From the NCBI RefSeq assembly GCF_022352215.1, contig NZ_JAKRWF010000001.1, positions 1,240,001-1,304,000 of the forward strand: a stretch of 64,000 bases of DNA, given 5' to 3'. The position numbers and the translations under genes were made by a program. Shown one piece after another: positions 1 to 8,217 of the stretch (its first letter is position 1; each line of letters begins with the position of its first letter). The notes under the pieces are model-generated. The model was not told the origin of the DNA, searched no databases, and saw only the letters and a program-made list of their open reading frames with translations. Origin of the DNA: Flavihumibacter cheonanensis (lineage in GTDB: Bacteria; Bacteroidota; Bacteroidia; Chitinophagales; Chitinophagaceae).

Positions 1-321
1 AGTTCTTTCCTCAATTCTTGCAGGATTATCTGCGATTTCAGAGATAGGAACAAGTTTTTTGTTTGAAAGAGCTCCTCCAAATGCTGGCTTCACTCCATTA
101 GCTCCGTATCCAAGTACGCCAACATGATAGTAGTCTCTCACTCCTTCTGATTTTGCACATTTTATTACAAGCTGTTGAAGCATTCGGTTGATGACGTCGG
201 CAAGTGCTTCAGATTTGGGTTTGCCAACACTTACATAATTGTCAGACATAGAACCTGACTGGTCAATTACGAAAAGAAAACAACTAGGATTTGTTCTACT
301 AATTTCTGCTGTGTATGCCAT
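1..321 (-). CDS. VWA-domain protein, N-terminal part (3' end outside window)
   Basis: The first 107 codons of a minus-strand gene are visible; the reading frame is open to the window edge. Residues 15-26 carry the metal-ion-dependent adhesion site start FLFVIDQSGSMS (DxSxS at 20-24), the hallmark of von Willebrand factor A domains. The N-terminus (MAYTAEISRTNPSC) and the following helix with NRMLQQLVIKCAKSEG match, from memory, a stand-alone cytoplasmic VWA family often found beside PP2C phosphatases and Ser/Thr kinases; the neighbours are outside the window, so this context is not tested. No signal peptide is seen. The start is the ATG at 319-321; a long non-coding stretch lies upstream. Confidence 0.85.
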   Translation of the reverse strand, partial: MAYTAEISRTNPSCFLFVIDQSGSMSDNYVSVGKPKSEALADVINRMLQQLVIKCAKSEGVRDYYHVGVLGYGANGVKPAFGGALSNKKLVPISEIADNPARIEERT

Positions 322-396
322 TTCAGTTTTGGTTTTAAGATTGGGTTGTGAATATAAGGTTTTAGAATTTGTCGGACTGTCTCCCTGTGCGTCGGC

Positions 397-460
397 GCAA
401 AAGCAAATGTGGTGCATTAGCATCGCCTTGTGTGTTGGCTTGCACCTCTTTTGCTTTTGC
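397..460. repeat. Imperfect 20-bp inverted repeat (hairpin)
   Basis: Arms 397-416 and 441-460 are complementary at 18 of 20 positions around a 24-nt loop. Both arms carry GCAAAAGCAAA at their outer end. No reading frame of note covers it. It is not followed by a T-run on either side, so it does not look like an ordinary terminator. It may be part of an intergenic repeat family with the inverted repeat at 488-523. Confidence 0.7.
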
Positions 461-487
461 TGAAGCGTTGGCAGTTGGGGTCGTCGT

Positions 488-523
488 CCTGTTTGCCAGA
501 ACTTGCAGGGTGTGTCAAACAGG
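488..523. repeat. 8-bp inverted repeat CCTGTTTG / CAAACAGG
   Basis: Arms 488-495 and 516-523 are perfectly complementary, with a 20-nt loop. It lies 27 bp after the larger hairpin at 397-460. The two hairpins together could form one structured intergenic unit of about 150 bp. Function unknown. Confidence 0.55.
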
Positions 524-540
524 GTGACGTACAACACATT

Positions 541-832
541 TGTTTACGCAATTAGATGTGCAAATCGATAATAAATACTCAAAACTAATTGCATTCTTCG
601 CGTTCAGATTGATTGAATGTGTGTCAATACATTGTTTGAAATATTAAGACTGAAACTTACCCTTTCGTTTAAACGGATTTCTCTTAAAGACTTGAATCCC
701 CCCCATTGCTTCGCCACATGAGTCCCATGGCTGGGAATCACAGGACAAGTAACACCAATATAATAATTCTTAAACAGTTTCGCTTACGGGAAACCGTAAT
801 TTGTAAATTTTGAGTTGGGAAACCAGGCTGGA
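541..832. other. Non-coding stretch with small hairpins
   Basis: I see no convincing gene here. Two small stem-loops stand out: TCCCA/TGGGA at 723-727/732-736 with a TGGC loop, and TTACGG/CCGTAA at 784-789/794-799 closed by a GAAA tetraloop (GNRA type). They could belong to a small RNA or be chance. The stretch leads directly into the 11-bp array. Confidence 0.4.
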
Positions 833-964
833 GCGGTTGCTGAACGGTTCACTGACGGTTGAAGAACGGTGATGGAACGGTGAAACAACGGTGGTTGAAC
901 GATGCCGGAACGGTGACACAACGCTTGCAAATACCCGAATGGACGATCAAACATACCCGAACGG
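833..964. repeat. Tandem array, twelve units of exactly 11 bp
   Basis: Units start at 833, 844, 855, 866, 877, 888, 899, 910, 921, 932, 943 and 954 with no insertion or deletion. Units 1-9 follow the pattern aCGGTknnnna (for example ACGGTGATGGA, ACGGTGAAACA, ACGGTGACACA). Units 10 and 12 are near-identical (TACCCGAATGG and TACCCGAACGG) and flank unit 11, giving a 22-bp sub-period. The sequence before 833 (ACCAGGCTGGA at 822) may be a decayed extra unit. An 11-bp period is close to one helical turn. It is not a coding repeat in any frame I can support. Confidence 0.8.
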
Positions 965-970
965 TATAAT

Positions 971-1010
971 CAAAAAGTCCGCAAAGGTAGTTTCACCTAT
1001 ACGGACTTTC
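971..1010 (-). terminator. Rho-independent terminator of tRNA-Cys
   Basis: Arms AAAGTCCG (974-981) and CGGACTTT (1002-1009) enclose a second short stem AGGT/ACCT (985-988/995-998). Read on the minus strand the hairpin ends in a run of T residues. It lies 11 bp after the 3' end of the tRNA. Confidence 0.75.
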
Positions 1011-1020
1011 TTCTTTTCTG

Positions 1021-1091
1021 AGGTCCCGAGCAGATTCGAACTGCTGTAGAAGCTTTTGCAGAGCTCTGCCTAACCACTCGGCCACAGGACC
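1021..1091 (-). tRNA. tRNA-Cys (anticodon GCA)
   Basis: A full cloverleaf folds on the minus strand. The acceptor stem is GGTCCTG/CGGGACC, and the D-arm is GCCGAGTGGTTAGGC. The anticodon stem is GAGCT/AGCTT with loop CTGCAAA, so the anticodon is GCA. The T-arm is AGCAG/CTGCT with loop TTCGAAT. The discriminator base is T (U73), as usual for tRNA-Cys. The 3' CCA is not encoded. Length 71 nt. Confidence 0.95.
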
Positions 1092-1176
1092 ATTTTTGAA
1101 TCGGGCACGAATGTAGGATTTTTATACATTCGTTACAAATTCCACCATAAAAAATTCTTTCTAATAACGCCACCGA

Positions 1177-2052
1177 ATGAAACCTATTGCCCCCTCCGAA
1201 TTAATTATTACCAACCGCGGCGCAATCTATCACCTCGACCTCCACCCCGATGAGCTCGCCCCTATCGTGCTCACGGTTGGTGATCCCGATCGCGTCAAGG
1301 TAGTCAGCAAATATTTTGACAAAATCGAGGTTCAAAGACAGCACCGAGAATTTGTCACCCATACCGGCACCCTCGGCAAGAAACGCATCTCGGTTGTCTC
1401 CACCGGCATCGGCCCAGATAATATAGATATCGTGCTCAATGAACTCGATGCCCTGGTCAATATCGATTTCTCTACCCGTACCATTAAACCCAACTTATCC
1501 AGCCTCTCCATCCTGCGGCTCGGTACCAGTGGTTCCCTCCAGGCCGATATCCCGGTCGACTCCTTTGTGGCCGGCACCCATGGCCTCGGGCTCGATAACC
1601 TCCTGCACTTCTATCGCCTCGAACAAAATGAAGAGGAACAGGAACTGCTCCAGTCCTTCCTTACCCAAACCCAGATCCACCATTCCATCACCCAGCCCTA
1701 TATTTCCGCCGCTGCCCCTTCCCTGCTCAAACATTTTACCGAGGGTTATCACCAGGGTATCACTGTTACCTGTCCCGGCTTCTATGGTCCCCAGGGCAGA
1801 ATCCTCCGCCTCGGCCTGGCTGCCCCCCAACTGGTAGATCGCCTCACAGATTTTCAGTACGGTCAGCATAGGATCACTAACTTTGAAATGGAAACCTCCG
1901 CCATCTATGGGTTGAGTCGTTTACTGGGGCACCATTGCCTGAGCCTCAATGTAATCGTCGCCAACCGGGTCAACAAAACCTTTTCATTAGATGGACAGGC
2001 AGCCGTAGAAAAATTGATTGTGCGCTCACTTGAAATTATCGCTGGTACTTAA
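1177..2052 (+). CDS. Nucleoside phosphorylase (uridine phosphorylase-like)
   Basis: A 291-residue cytoplasmic enzyme of the PNP/UDP phosphorylase superfamily, which splits nucleosides with phosphate for salvage. Visible motifs are VGDPDR (34-39, phosphate binding), HREF (56-59), STGIG (75-79), LGTSGSLQ and the C-terminal NFEMETSAIYGL, which matches the NYEMES motif that binds the ribose in uridine phosphorylases. Length is a little above the usual 250 residues. It heads an operon: dapF starts 4 bp after its stop. Substrate preference (uridine or a purine nucleoside) cannot be fixed from sequence alone, so no symbol is given. Confidence 0.88.
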   Translation: MKPIAPSELIITNRGAIYHLDLHPDELAPIVLTVGDPDRVKVVSKYFDKIEVQRQHREFVTHTGTLGKKRISVVSTGIGPDNIDIVLNELDALVNIDFSTRTIKPNLSSLSILRLGTSGSLQADIPVDSFVAGTHGLGLDNLLHFYRLEQNEEEQELLQSFLTQTQIHHSITQPYISAAAPSLLKHFTEGYHQGITVTCPGFYGPQGRILRLGLAAPQLVDRLTDFQYGQHRITNFEMETSAIYGLSRLLGHHCLSLNVIVANRVNKTFSLDGQAAVEKLIVRSLEIIAGT

Positions 2053-2056
2053 CCCC

Positions 2057-2842
2057 ATGGAGATCAACTTCTATAAATATCAGGGCACGGGTAATGATTT
2101 TGTCATCCTCGATAACCGCGAGGGTGTTTACAACCACCTTACCCAGGAACAGATCCACTTTCTCTGCGATCGCCGCTTTGGCATCGGTGCCGATGGCCTC
2201 ATGCTGCTTAATGCCGCCAACGGCTACGATTTTGAAATGAAATATTTCAATGCCGATGGCCGCGAAAGCACCATGTGTGGTAATGGGGGCCGCTGCCTTA
2301 CCATGTTCGCCTACCACCAGGGTATTGTGCGTACGGTTTATAAATTCATTGCGATCGACGGTCCGCATGAAGCAGAGATCGATGCACGCGGACTGGTTCG
2401 CCTCAAAATGCAGGATGTGCCTTCCATTGAGGAGAGCGCCGGCGATTATATCCTCAATACCGGTTCCCCGCATTATGTGAAAATGGTTAATCGCCTCGAT
2501 GAATACAATGCTTTCACGAAGGGGCGGGAGATCCGCAACAAGGAAGCCTTCCAGCCCTCCGGTATCAATGTCAATTTTGTAGAGGTGGAAGATGAACACG
2601 AAATCGCGGTACGCACCTATGAACGCGGCGTAGAGGATGAAACCCTGAGCTGTGGCACCGGTGTTACGGCCAGCGCCCTGGTGAATTACCACAATGAACA
2701 GGGCTTTAATGAGGTCACGGTGCAAACCCGCGGCGGCAAACTCTCTGTTGAATTTGATCGCAATCCCAATGGCGCCTATTCCAATATCTGGTTGGTTGGT
2801 CCCGCCGAAAAAGTATTTACCGGTACCCTTTTACTTCCCTAA
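2057..2842 (+). CDS. dapF: Diaminopimelate epimerase
   Basis: Converts LL- to meso-diaminopimelate for lysine and peptidoglycan synthesis in the cytoplasm. The 261-residue protein has the full family signature: GTGNDFV (10-16), the first catalytic cysteine in STMCGNGGR (C74) and the second in LSCGTGVTA (C199). I chose the ATG at 2057 rather than an upstream in-frame ATG at 2018, because the family begins with a short strand followed by YQGTGND and the upstream start would overlap the phosphorylase gene. It sits 4 bp behind that gene and 12 bp before corA, so the three are probably cotranscribed. Confidence 0.95.
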   Translation: MEINFYKYQGTGNDFVILDNREGVYNHLTQEQIHFLCDRRFGIGADGLMLLNAANGYDFEMKYFNADGRESTMCGNGGRCLTMFAYHQGIVRTVYKFIAIDGPHEAEIDARGLVRLKMQDVPSIEESAGDYILNTGSPHYVKMVNRLDEYNAFTKGREIRNKEAFQPSGINVNFVEVEDEHEIAVRTYERGVEDETLSCGTGVTASALVNYHNEQGFNEVTVQTRGGKLSVEFDRNPNGAYSNIWLVGPAEKVFTGTLLLP

Positions 2843-2854
2843 AAAACGAGCGGA

Positions 2855-3793
2855 GTGATTCAATACTTCAAAAATATCAACCATCAGACTGTATCGATCC
2901 ACAAACCAGAAGATGGCGTTTGGGTGAATGTGCTCCCGCCACTGAAACAGGAAGAGTTTACCGAGCTCTCGGAGGAACTGGATATTCCCCTCGACTTCCT
3001 GACCGACTCCCTGGATATCGATGAACGTACCCGCTTCGAGGAAGAGGACAATGTGAAGCTGATTGTGATCAAAACCCCTACGGAGAACAATTCCTTCAAC
3101 GACAGCGATGCCTTTTATATCACTATCCCGATCTGTATTATCCTTACCCACAACCAGATCGTTACGGTGAACTCCTTTGAGAACGATGCCATCAAGAAAT
3201 TCCTGAATACCTTCCAGAATCGCCATCCCGATAACCGGAAAATGATGGTGCTCAAGATCATCGAGAAAGTGGTGCAGAACTATATGGAATTCCTCAAGGA
3301 AATCAACCACAAGCGCAACCTGCTGGAACAAAAACTCTACGATGCCAACCGGAACGAGGAACTGCTCCAGCTCATGCGGATCCAGAAAAGCCTGGTGTAT
3401 TTTGTGACCGCCCTGCGCAGCAACGAACTCCTGCTGATCAAACTGGAACGCACCAATTTCATGGGCCTCAATGAAGAGGAACGCGAATTCCTGAACGATT
3501 TAATTGTAGACAATTCCCAGGCCCTGGAAATGGCGAATATTTATACCAATATCCTTTCCAGTACCCTGGATGCGTTTGCCAGTATCATCGCCAATAACCA
3601 GAACGAAGTGTTGAAGCGCCTTTCGGTGATCACCATCACCCTGAGTTTCCCGGTACTGGTGGCCAGTATCTATGGGATGAATGTGCCCATCCCCTACGCC
3701 AATTCGCCCTTCGCTTTTTATATTCCGGTCTTTTTGTCCCTGGCGATTTCCCTGGTCATCGGCTGGTTCTTTCTCAAGAAAAAATTATTCTGA
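2855..3793 (+). CDS. corA: CorA-type Mg2+/divalent cation transporter
   Basis: A 312-residue inner-membrane channel of the CorA family. The long N-terminal cytoplasmic part is rich in acidic and helical sequence. The C-terminus holds two membrane segments, one just before and one just after the family motif YGMN (GMN at 274-276), and ends with the basic tail KKKLF. The GMN loop forms the ion selectivity site in characterised CorA. The start is a GTG at 2855 with a purine-rich GAGCGGA just upstream. It lies within the operon that starts at 1177; the next gene begins 3 bp after its stop. Confidence 0.92.
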   Translation: MIQYFKNINHQTVSIHKPEDGVWVNVLPPLKQEEFTELSEELDIPLDFLTDSLDIDERTRFEEEDNVKLIVIKTPTENNSFNDSDAFYITIPICIILTHNQIVTVNSFENDAIKKFLNTFQNRHPDNRKMMVLKIIEKVVQNYMEFLKEINHKRNLLEQKLYDANRNEELLQLMRIQKSLVYFVTALRSNELLLIKLERTNFMGLNEEEREFLNDLIVDNSQALEMANIYTNILSSTLDAFASIIANNQNEVLKRLSVITITLSFPVLVASIYGMNVPIPYANSPFAFYIPVFLSLAISLVIGWFFLKKKLF

Positions 3794-3796
3794 TCT

Positions 3797-4264
3797 ATGT
3801 TTACGATTCGGGTTTATGGTATTCTTTTAAATGAGCTAAACCAGGTATTGGTGAGTGATGAAAAGATTCGCGGCGATTTTTTTACCAAATTCCCTGGGGG
3901 CGGACTCGAATTTGGAGAAGGCACCCGCGATTGCCTGCGCCGTGAATTCCTGGAAGAGATGAATCTCAAGGTAGAAGTGGGGGATCATATTTATACCACC
4001 GACTTTTACCAGATGAGTGCGTTCAATCCCACCCAGCAGATCATTTCCATTTATTATTATGCCAAAGCCCTGGAGCCGATTGCGGTGCCCCTTCGCCTGA
4101 CGCCTTTTGAATTTGATGAGGACCAGCACAAGCTCTATGAAACCACCCAGGAGATTGAATCCTTCCGGTTTATCGACTGGGACCAGTTTGGTGAAGACGC
4201 TGTACACTTACCGATCGATAAAGTTGTGGCCAAACTGTTAAAAAATGGCGGAATCCCTGTGTAA
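3797..4264 (+). CDS. NUDIX hydrolase
   Basis: A 155-residue NUDIX-fold hydrolase that cleaves nucleoside diphosphates linked to another group. The NUDIX box (GX5EX7REUXEEXGU) lies at residues 35-57: G35, E41, R49-E50 and E53-E54 are all present, while the last glycine is replaced by N56. The metal-binding glutamates are intact, so activity is expected. It is the last gene of the operon starting with the nucleoside phosphorylase, which fits a role in nucleotide clean-up or salvage, though the substrate is unknown. No terminator is visible before the ahcY promoter. Confidence 0.88.
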   Translation: MFTIRVYGILLNELNQVLVSDEKIRGDFFTKFPGGGLEFGEGTRDCLRREFLEEMNLKVEVGDHIYTTDFYQMSAFNPTQQIISIYYYAKALEPIAVPLRLTPFEFDEDQHKLYETTQEIESFRFIDWDQFGEDAVHLPIDKVVAKLLKNGGIPV

Positions 4265-4302
4265 CCTACTGATAAGCAAGGATATAACAAGTTACACAAA
4301 GG

Positions 4303-4333
4303 TTTCAGATAAAAATCCTTTATTGTATCTTTG
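4303..4333 (+). promoter_or_regulatory. Promoter of ahcY (Bacteroidota type)
   Basis: TTTC at 4303-4306, a 19-bp spacer, then TATCTTTG at 4326-4333. This fits the Bacteroidota sigma factor consensus TTTG-N19-TAnnTTTG with one mismatch in the -33 box. The start codon of ahcY follows 21 nt after the -7 box. Confidence 0.7.
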
Positions 4334-4354
4334 CACCCAAATAAAAGTATAAGC

Positions 4355-5683
4355 ATGTCTACTGTCACAAAATCAGTTATTGATTTTACTCTTCCCTATA
4401 AAGTGGCGGATATCAGCCTGGCTGAATGGGGACGTAAAGAAATCCGTTTAGCCGAAGCTGAAATGCCCGGTTTAATGGCATTGAGAGAAGAATACGGCGC
4501 CAGCCAGCCCCTGAAAGGTGCGCGCATTGCCGGTTGTTTGCACATGACCATTCAAACGGCTGTGTTGATTGAAACCCTGGTTGCCCTGGGTGCGGAAGTG
4601 AAATGGAGTTCTTGTAATATCTTCTCTACACAGGACCATGCCGCTGCTGCTATTGCTGCTGCCGGTATTGGTGTTTATGCCTGGAAAGGCCAGACCCTCG
4701 AAGAAGCAGACTGGTGCATTGAGCAGACCCTGTTCTTCGGTAGTCCCGAGCGTCCGTTGAATATGATCCTCGACGATGGTGGTGATCTGACCAATATCGT
4801 ATTTGATAAATATCCCGAGCTGATTCAGCATATCAAGGGACTGAGTGAAGAAACTACTACTGGTGTGCATCGTCTGTATGAGCGCATGGCCAATGGCACC
4901 CTTCCTGTTCCTGCTTTCAACGTGAACGATTCTGTTACCAAGAGCAAGTTCGACAACAAATATGGTTGTAAAGAATCATTGGTGGATGCTATTCGTCGCG
5001 CTACTGATATCATGCTGGCCGGTAAGGTAGCTGTGGTTGGTGGTTACGGTGATGTAGGTAAGGGTTCTGCTGCTTCCCTGGCTGGTGCCGGTTGCCGCGT
5101 AATCGTTACAGAAATTGATCCGATCTGTGCCCTGCAGGCTGCGATGGATGGTTTCGAAGTGAAGAAGATGATTGATGCTGTGAAAGAAGCTGATATTGTT
5201 GTTACTGCTTCCGGTTGTCGTGATCTGATCACTGGCGAACATTTCAAACTGATGAAGGACAAAGCGATCGTTTGTAATATCGGTCACTTTGATATCGAAA
5301 TTGATGTGGCCTGGTTGAACGACAATTACGGTCATACCAAAGACACCATCAAACCCCAGGTTGATATCTACAATGTAGATGGTAAAGACATCATCCTGTT
5401 GGCTGAAGGTCGCCTCGTAAACCTGGGTTGCGCTACTGGTCACCCCAGCTTTGTAATGAGTAACTCTTTCACCAACCAGACCCTGGCTCAGATTGAACTC
5501 TGGACCAATACCAGTGCCTACGAAAACAAAGTGTATGTGTTGCCGAAGCACCTGGATGAGAAAGTAGCTCGTCTGCACCTGGCGAAAATTGGAGTGGTAT
5601 TGGATGAGTTGACTACTGCTCAGTCTGAGTACCTGGGTATTCCAAAAGAAGGTCCGTTTAAGCCGGAAATGTATCGTTATTAA
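4355..5683 (+). CDS. ahcY: Adenosylhomocysteinase (SAH hydrolase)
   Basis: Splits S-adenosylhomocysteine into adenosine and homocysteine, clearing the product of methylation reactions. The 442-residue protein shows the NAD-binding GYGDVGKG (230-237), HMTIQTAV near the N-terminus, the [11 protein letters not shown] motif, and the C-terminal KPEMYRY that ends in the conserved tyrosine region contacting NAD of the neighbouring subunit. An in-frame TTG at 4331 would lengthen it by eight residues, but that TTG is part of the promoter -7 box, so the ATG at 4355 is the start. Transcribed alone, with a strong terminator after it. Confidence 0.97.
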   Translation: MSTVTKSVIDFTLPYKVADISLAEWGRKEIRLAEAEMPGLMALREEYGASQPLKGARIAGCLHMTIQTAVLIETLVALGAEVKWSSCNIFSTQDHAAAAIAAAGIGVYAWKGQTLEEADWCIEQTLFFGSPERPLNMILDDGGDLTNIVFDKYPELIQHIKGLSEETTTGVHRLYERMANGTLPVPAFNVNDSVTKSKFDNKYGCKESLVDAIRRATDIMLAGKVAVVGGYGDVGKGSAASLAGAGCRVIVTEIDPICALQAAMDGFEVKKMIDAVKEADIVVTASGCRDLITGEHFKLMKDKAIVCNIGHFDIEIDVAWLNDNYGHTKDTIKPQVDIYNVDGKDIILLAEGRLVNLGCATGHPSFVMSNSFTNQTLAQIELWTNTSAYENKVYVLPKHLDEKVARLHLAKIGVVLDELTTAQSEYLGIPKEGPFKPEMYRY

Positions 5684-5703
5684 TAGTTGAAGGTTATCGC
5701 AAT

Positions 5704-5736
5704 AAAAAAATCCTGGTCTTGTACCAGGATTTTTTA
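5704..5736. terminator. Bidirectional terminator between ahcY and 5743-6249
   Basis: Arms TCCTGGT (5711-5717) and ACCAGGA (5723-5729) are flanked by A-run and T-run on the two sides, giving a symmetric hairpin that can end transcription of both convergent genes. Confidence 0.85.
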
Positions 5737-5742
5737 TTTGTC

Positions 5743-6249
5743 TTACTTACCCAATGTTTTAGCTTCTTTAGCGATGCAGTCTGCCATCTTCATGAGCAGA
5801 TCCTGCTCTTCCGGCCGCAAACTTACAATGGTTTTTTTATCGTTGCGATCACTGAAACTGATGGTGACTACTTTTTTGGTAGCCAGTTTGGTGAGGTTGG
5901 CCGGCGTGAATTGTCCGCCACGTAGTATGATGTGAAAAAATCCATTGCAATTATCGCCGCCGGTATTTCTGATTTCCATTTTCTGTTTGCCACCTTCGAA
6001 TACAAAGAGGGCCTCGGATTCTTCACCAATACAGTTGGCAGCCGGATTGTTGATGATGAAAAAGAGATCAAATTCTTTACCATTGGCATCGATATTCAAT
6101 TGCACGTTTTGCAGTTGTACGAAACCGGTAGAAAGTTTGGGTGCATTGCTGAATTCATCGTTGCCTATGATGAGTTTGCAATCGGATTGTTGTGCGCTGA
6201 GGGTATTGCCTGCTAGTACAAATAAAATTCCGAAGAGTATATTTCGCAT
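5743..6249 (-). CDS. Secreted protein of unknown function
   Basis: A 168-residue protein with a clear signal peptide (MRNILFGILFVLAGNTLSAQ, cleavage expected after SAQ). The mature part carries three well-spaced cysteines plus CIAKEAKTLGK at the end, and reads as a mixed alpha/beta periplasmic domain. I recognise no family. It stands alone, convergent with ahcY and divergent from the hexosaminidase gene at 6325; a shared link to that gene is possible but not shown. Confidence 0.75.
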   Translation of the reverse strand: MRNILFGILFVLAGNTLSAQQSDCKLIIGNDEFSNAPKLSTGFVQLQNVQLNIDANGKEFDLFFIINNPAANCIGEESEALFVFEGGKQKMEIRNTGGDNCNGFFHIILRGGQFTPANLTKLATKKVVTISFSDRNDKKTIVSLRPEEQDLLMKMADCIAKEAKTLGK

Positions 6250-6324
6250 ACGGTTGGATTTCTGTTGCTTTTGGGGTCAAGTTAAGAAAATAGCCAGTAA
6301 TTTTCAGGCTTAAACAGTTTTGAA

Positions 6325-8217
6325 ATGGTTAAAGGTTATGGATTGCTGGGCCTGCTGTTGCTGGCAGTTGCTTCTTTTGCGCAGGTTGCAGAACCGGCAT
6401 TGATTCCGGTTCCGGTGGAAGCAAGGTACAGTGCAGGTAGGTATAGTTTGCCTGCTACTCTCAATGTTTCTTTTGATGCAGGGATTAAGGATAAAAGCTT
6501 TTTGCTGCAGCAGTTGGGCGCTAAATTCTCTACGGCAGCGGGGATCAGTGTAAAAGAAAGTTCGGCCGACCAGGCGCAGCTCCAGATTAAACTAACCAAA
6601 TCAGCTGGTTCTCCGGAGTCCTATCAGTTAACTGTAAATGAGAAGGGCGTGTTGATTGAAGCCCCTTCTTCAGCGGGATTATTCTATGGTTTGCAAACGC
6701 TCTGGCAATTATTACCGCCTGCTATTGAAGGCAAATCAAAAGTAACTGGTGTAAATTATTGGTCGCTCCCCTATTGCAGCATCAAAGATGCGCCCCGTGT
6801 TGGCTGGCGCGGACTGATGCTGGATGTGGCTCGCCATTTCTTCACCAAGCAGCAGGTGAAGGATTTCATCGATCATATGGCGGCCTACAAATACAATCGT
6901 CTGCACCTGCATTTAACCGACGACCAGGGCTGGCGTTTAGAAATTAAGGCCCTGCCGAAGTTAACGGAAGTAGGTGCTTTCAGAGGTGAACGTACTGGCC
7001 GTTGGGGAGAGTTCGGCAAGCAGGATCCTAAAGAAGCTAAGACCTATGGAGGTTTTTATACCCAGGAAGATATCAAGGAACTGCTGGCTTATGCAGCAGC
7101 GCGACATATTTCCATTCTGCCGGAGATTGATATACCGGGGCATAGCATGGCGATCTTAGCTGCTTACCCAGACCTTAGTTGTACTCCCGGCACCGAATAC
7201 CAGGTGAATGGCGGCGATCGGTTTATGCACTGGCCCGGTGGTGGCAAGTTTTACAGTGATATCGATAATAATTTATGTCCGGCTAATGAAAGAGTCTACG
7301 CCCTCCTGGATACCATCTTCACAGAAGTAGCAGCCCTCTTCCCGATGGAATACATCCACATGGGTGGTGATGAAGCCTACAAGGGCTGGTGGGAGAAATC
7401 GCCGGCAATAAAAGCCCTCATGCAGCGCGAAAAACTGAAAGACATGCACGAAGTGCAGAGTTATTTTGTGAAGCGCGTGGGCAAGATCATCGCCTCCAAG
7501 GGCAAGAAGATGATGGGCTGGGATGAGATCATGGAAGGCGGACTCGCACCTGGTGCGGCAGTAATGAGCTGGCAGGGTGAGAAAGGAGGCATAACAGCTT
7601 CCAAAATGAAACATCCGGTGGTGATGTCTCCCAATAGTTATACCTATGTGGATTTGTACCAGGGTGATCCACTGTCGGAGCCGCCTACCTATGGCATGCT
7701 GCGGTTGAAAAAAACCTATGAATTCAACCCAGTTCCGGAGGGCGCTGATCCGGCTTATGTATTAGGCGGACAAGCCAATCTCTGGAGTGAACGCTTGCAT
7801 ACGGTACGGCATGCTGAGTACATGTTATGGCCTCGAGCTTTTGCGGTGGCGGAATCAGTTTGGAGTCCGCAGCAGAAAAAAGACTGGACCAGTTTTGTGA
7901 ACAGAATAGAAAAACATTTTGATCGCTTTGACCAGGCAGGCATCAATTATTCCACCAGTATGTATGACCCCATAGTTTCAGTGCGTTTGAAGGATACGTC
8001 TGTGGAAGTAAGCATGCAAACAGAAGTACCCAATCTGAACATTCATTACAGTTTTGATGAATTTCCGCCCGATAATTATTATCCGGAATACAAGAGTCCG
8101 ATTGTTTTTCCTGCTGGTGCCAGCACCTTGCGCGTTCAAACTTATCGCAATGGAAAACCAATTGGCAAGCTGATGATCTTACCACTCGCAGACCTGAGAA
8201 AACGCATTCGCAAATAA
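6325..8217 (+). CDS. Beta-N-acetylhexosaminidase (GH20)
   Basis: Removes terminal N-acetylglucosamine or N-acetylgalactosamine from glycans, chitin fragments or peptidoglycan pieces. The 630-residue protein has a signal peptide (cleavage near ASFAQ, residue 20), an N-terminal GH20b domain (about 25-150) and the catalytic barrel (about 157-510). The catalytic pair D349-E350 lies in HMGGDEA, and DIPGHSMA and WRGLMLDVARHF are typical. The last about 80 residues look like the small C-terminal beta domain of chitobiases. Expected in the periplasm or at the outer membrane. It is not in an evident operon and meets the next, convergent gene at adjacent bases. Confidence 0.95.
   Translation: MVKGYGLLGLLLLAVASFAQVAEPALIPVPVEARYSAGRYSLPATLNVSFDAGIKDKSFLLQQLGAKFSTAAGISVKESSADQAQLQIKLTKSAGSPESYQLTVNEKGVLIEAPSSAGLFYGLQTLWQLLPPAIEGKSKVTGVNYWSLPYCSIKDAPRVGWRGLMLDVARHFFTKQQVKDFIDHMAAYKYNRLHLHLTDDQGWRLEIKALPKLTEVGAFRGERTGRWGEFGKQDPKEAKTYGGFYTQEDIKELLAYAAARHISILPEIDIPGHSMAILAAYPDLSCTPGTEYQVNGGDRFMHWPGGGKFYSDIDNNLCPANERVYALLDTIFTEVAALFPMEYIHMGGDEAYKGWWEKSPAIKALMQREKLKDMHEVQSYFVKRVGKIIASKGKKMMGWDEIMEGGLAPGAAVMSWQGEKGGITASKMKHPVVMSPNSYTYVDLYQGDPLSEPPTYGMLRLKKTYEFNPVPEGADPAYVLGGQANLWSERLHTVRHAEYMLWPRAFAVAESVWSPQQKKDWTSFVNRIEKHFDRFDQAGINYSTSMYDPIVSVRLKDTSVEVSMQTEVPNLNIHYSFDEFPPDNYYPEYKSPIVFPAGASTLRVQTYRNGKPIGKLMILPLADLRKRIRK

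Noticed and set aside
239-463. Plus-strand open frame with hydrophobic residues
   Set aside because: It overlaps the antisense start of the VWA gene and the hairpin region, and has no family features.
833-964. CRISPR array or plasmid-type iterons
   Set aside because: Units of 11 bp without spacers do not fit CRISPR, and no replication gene or longer iterons are present.
1332-1869. Antisense open frames over the nucleoside phosphorylase gene
   Set aside because: They mirror a clearly conserved gene in other frames; GC-rich codons remove stop codons there.
4261-4354. SAH riboswitch before ahcY
   Set aside because: The leader after the promoter is only about 20 nt, too short for the aptamer.
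4976-5578. 200-codon antisense frame inside ahcY
   Set aside because: ahcY is beyond doubt, and the antisense product resembles nothing.
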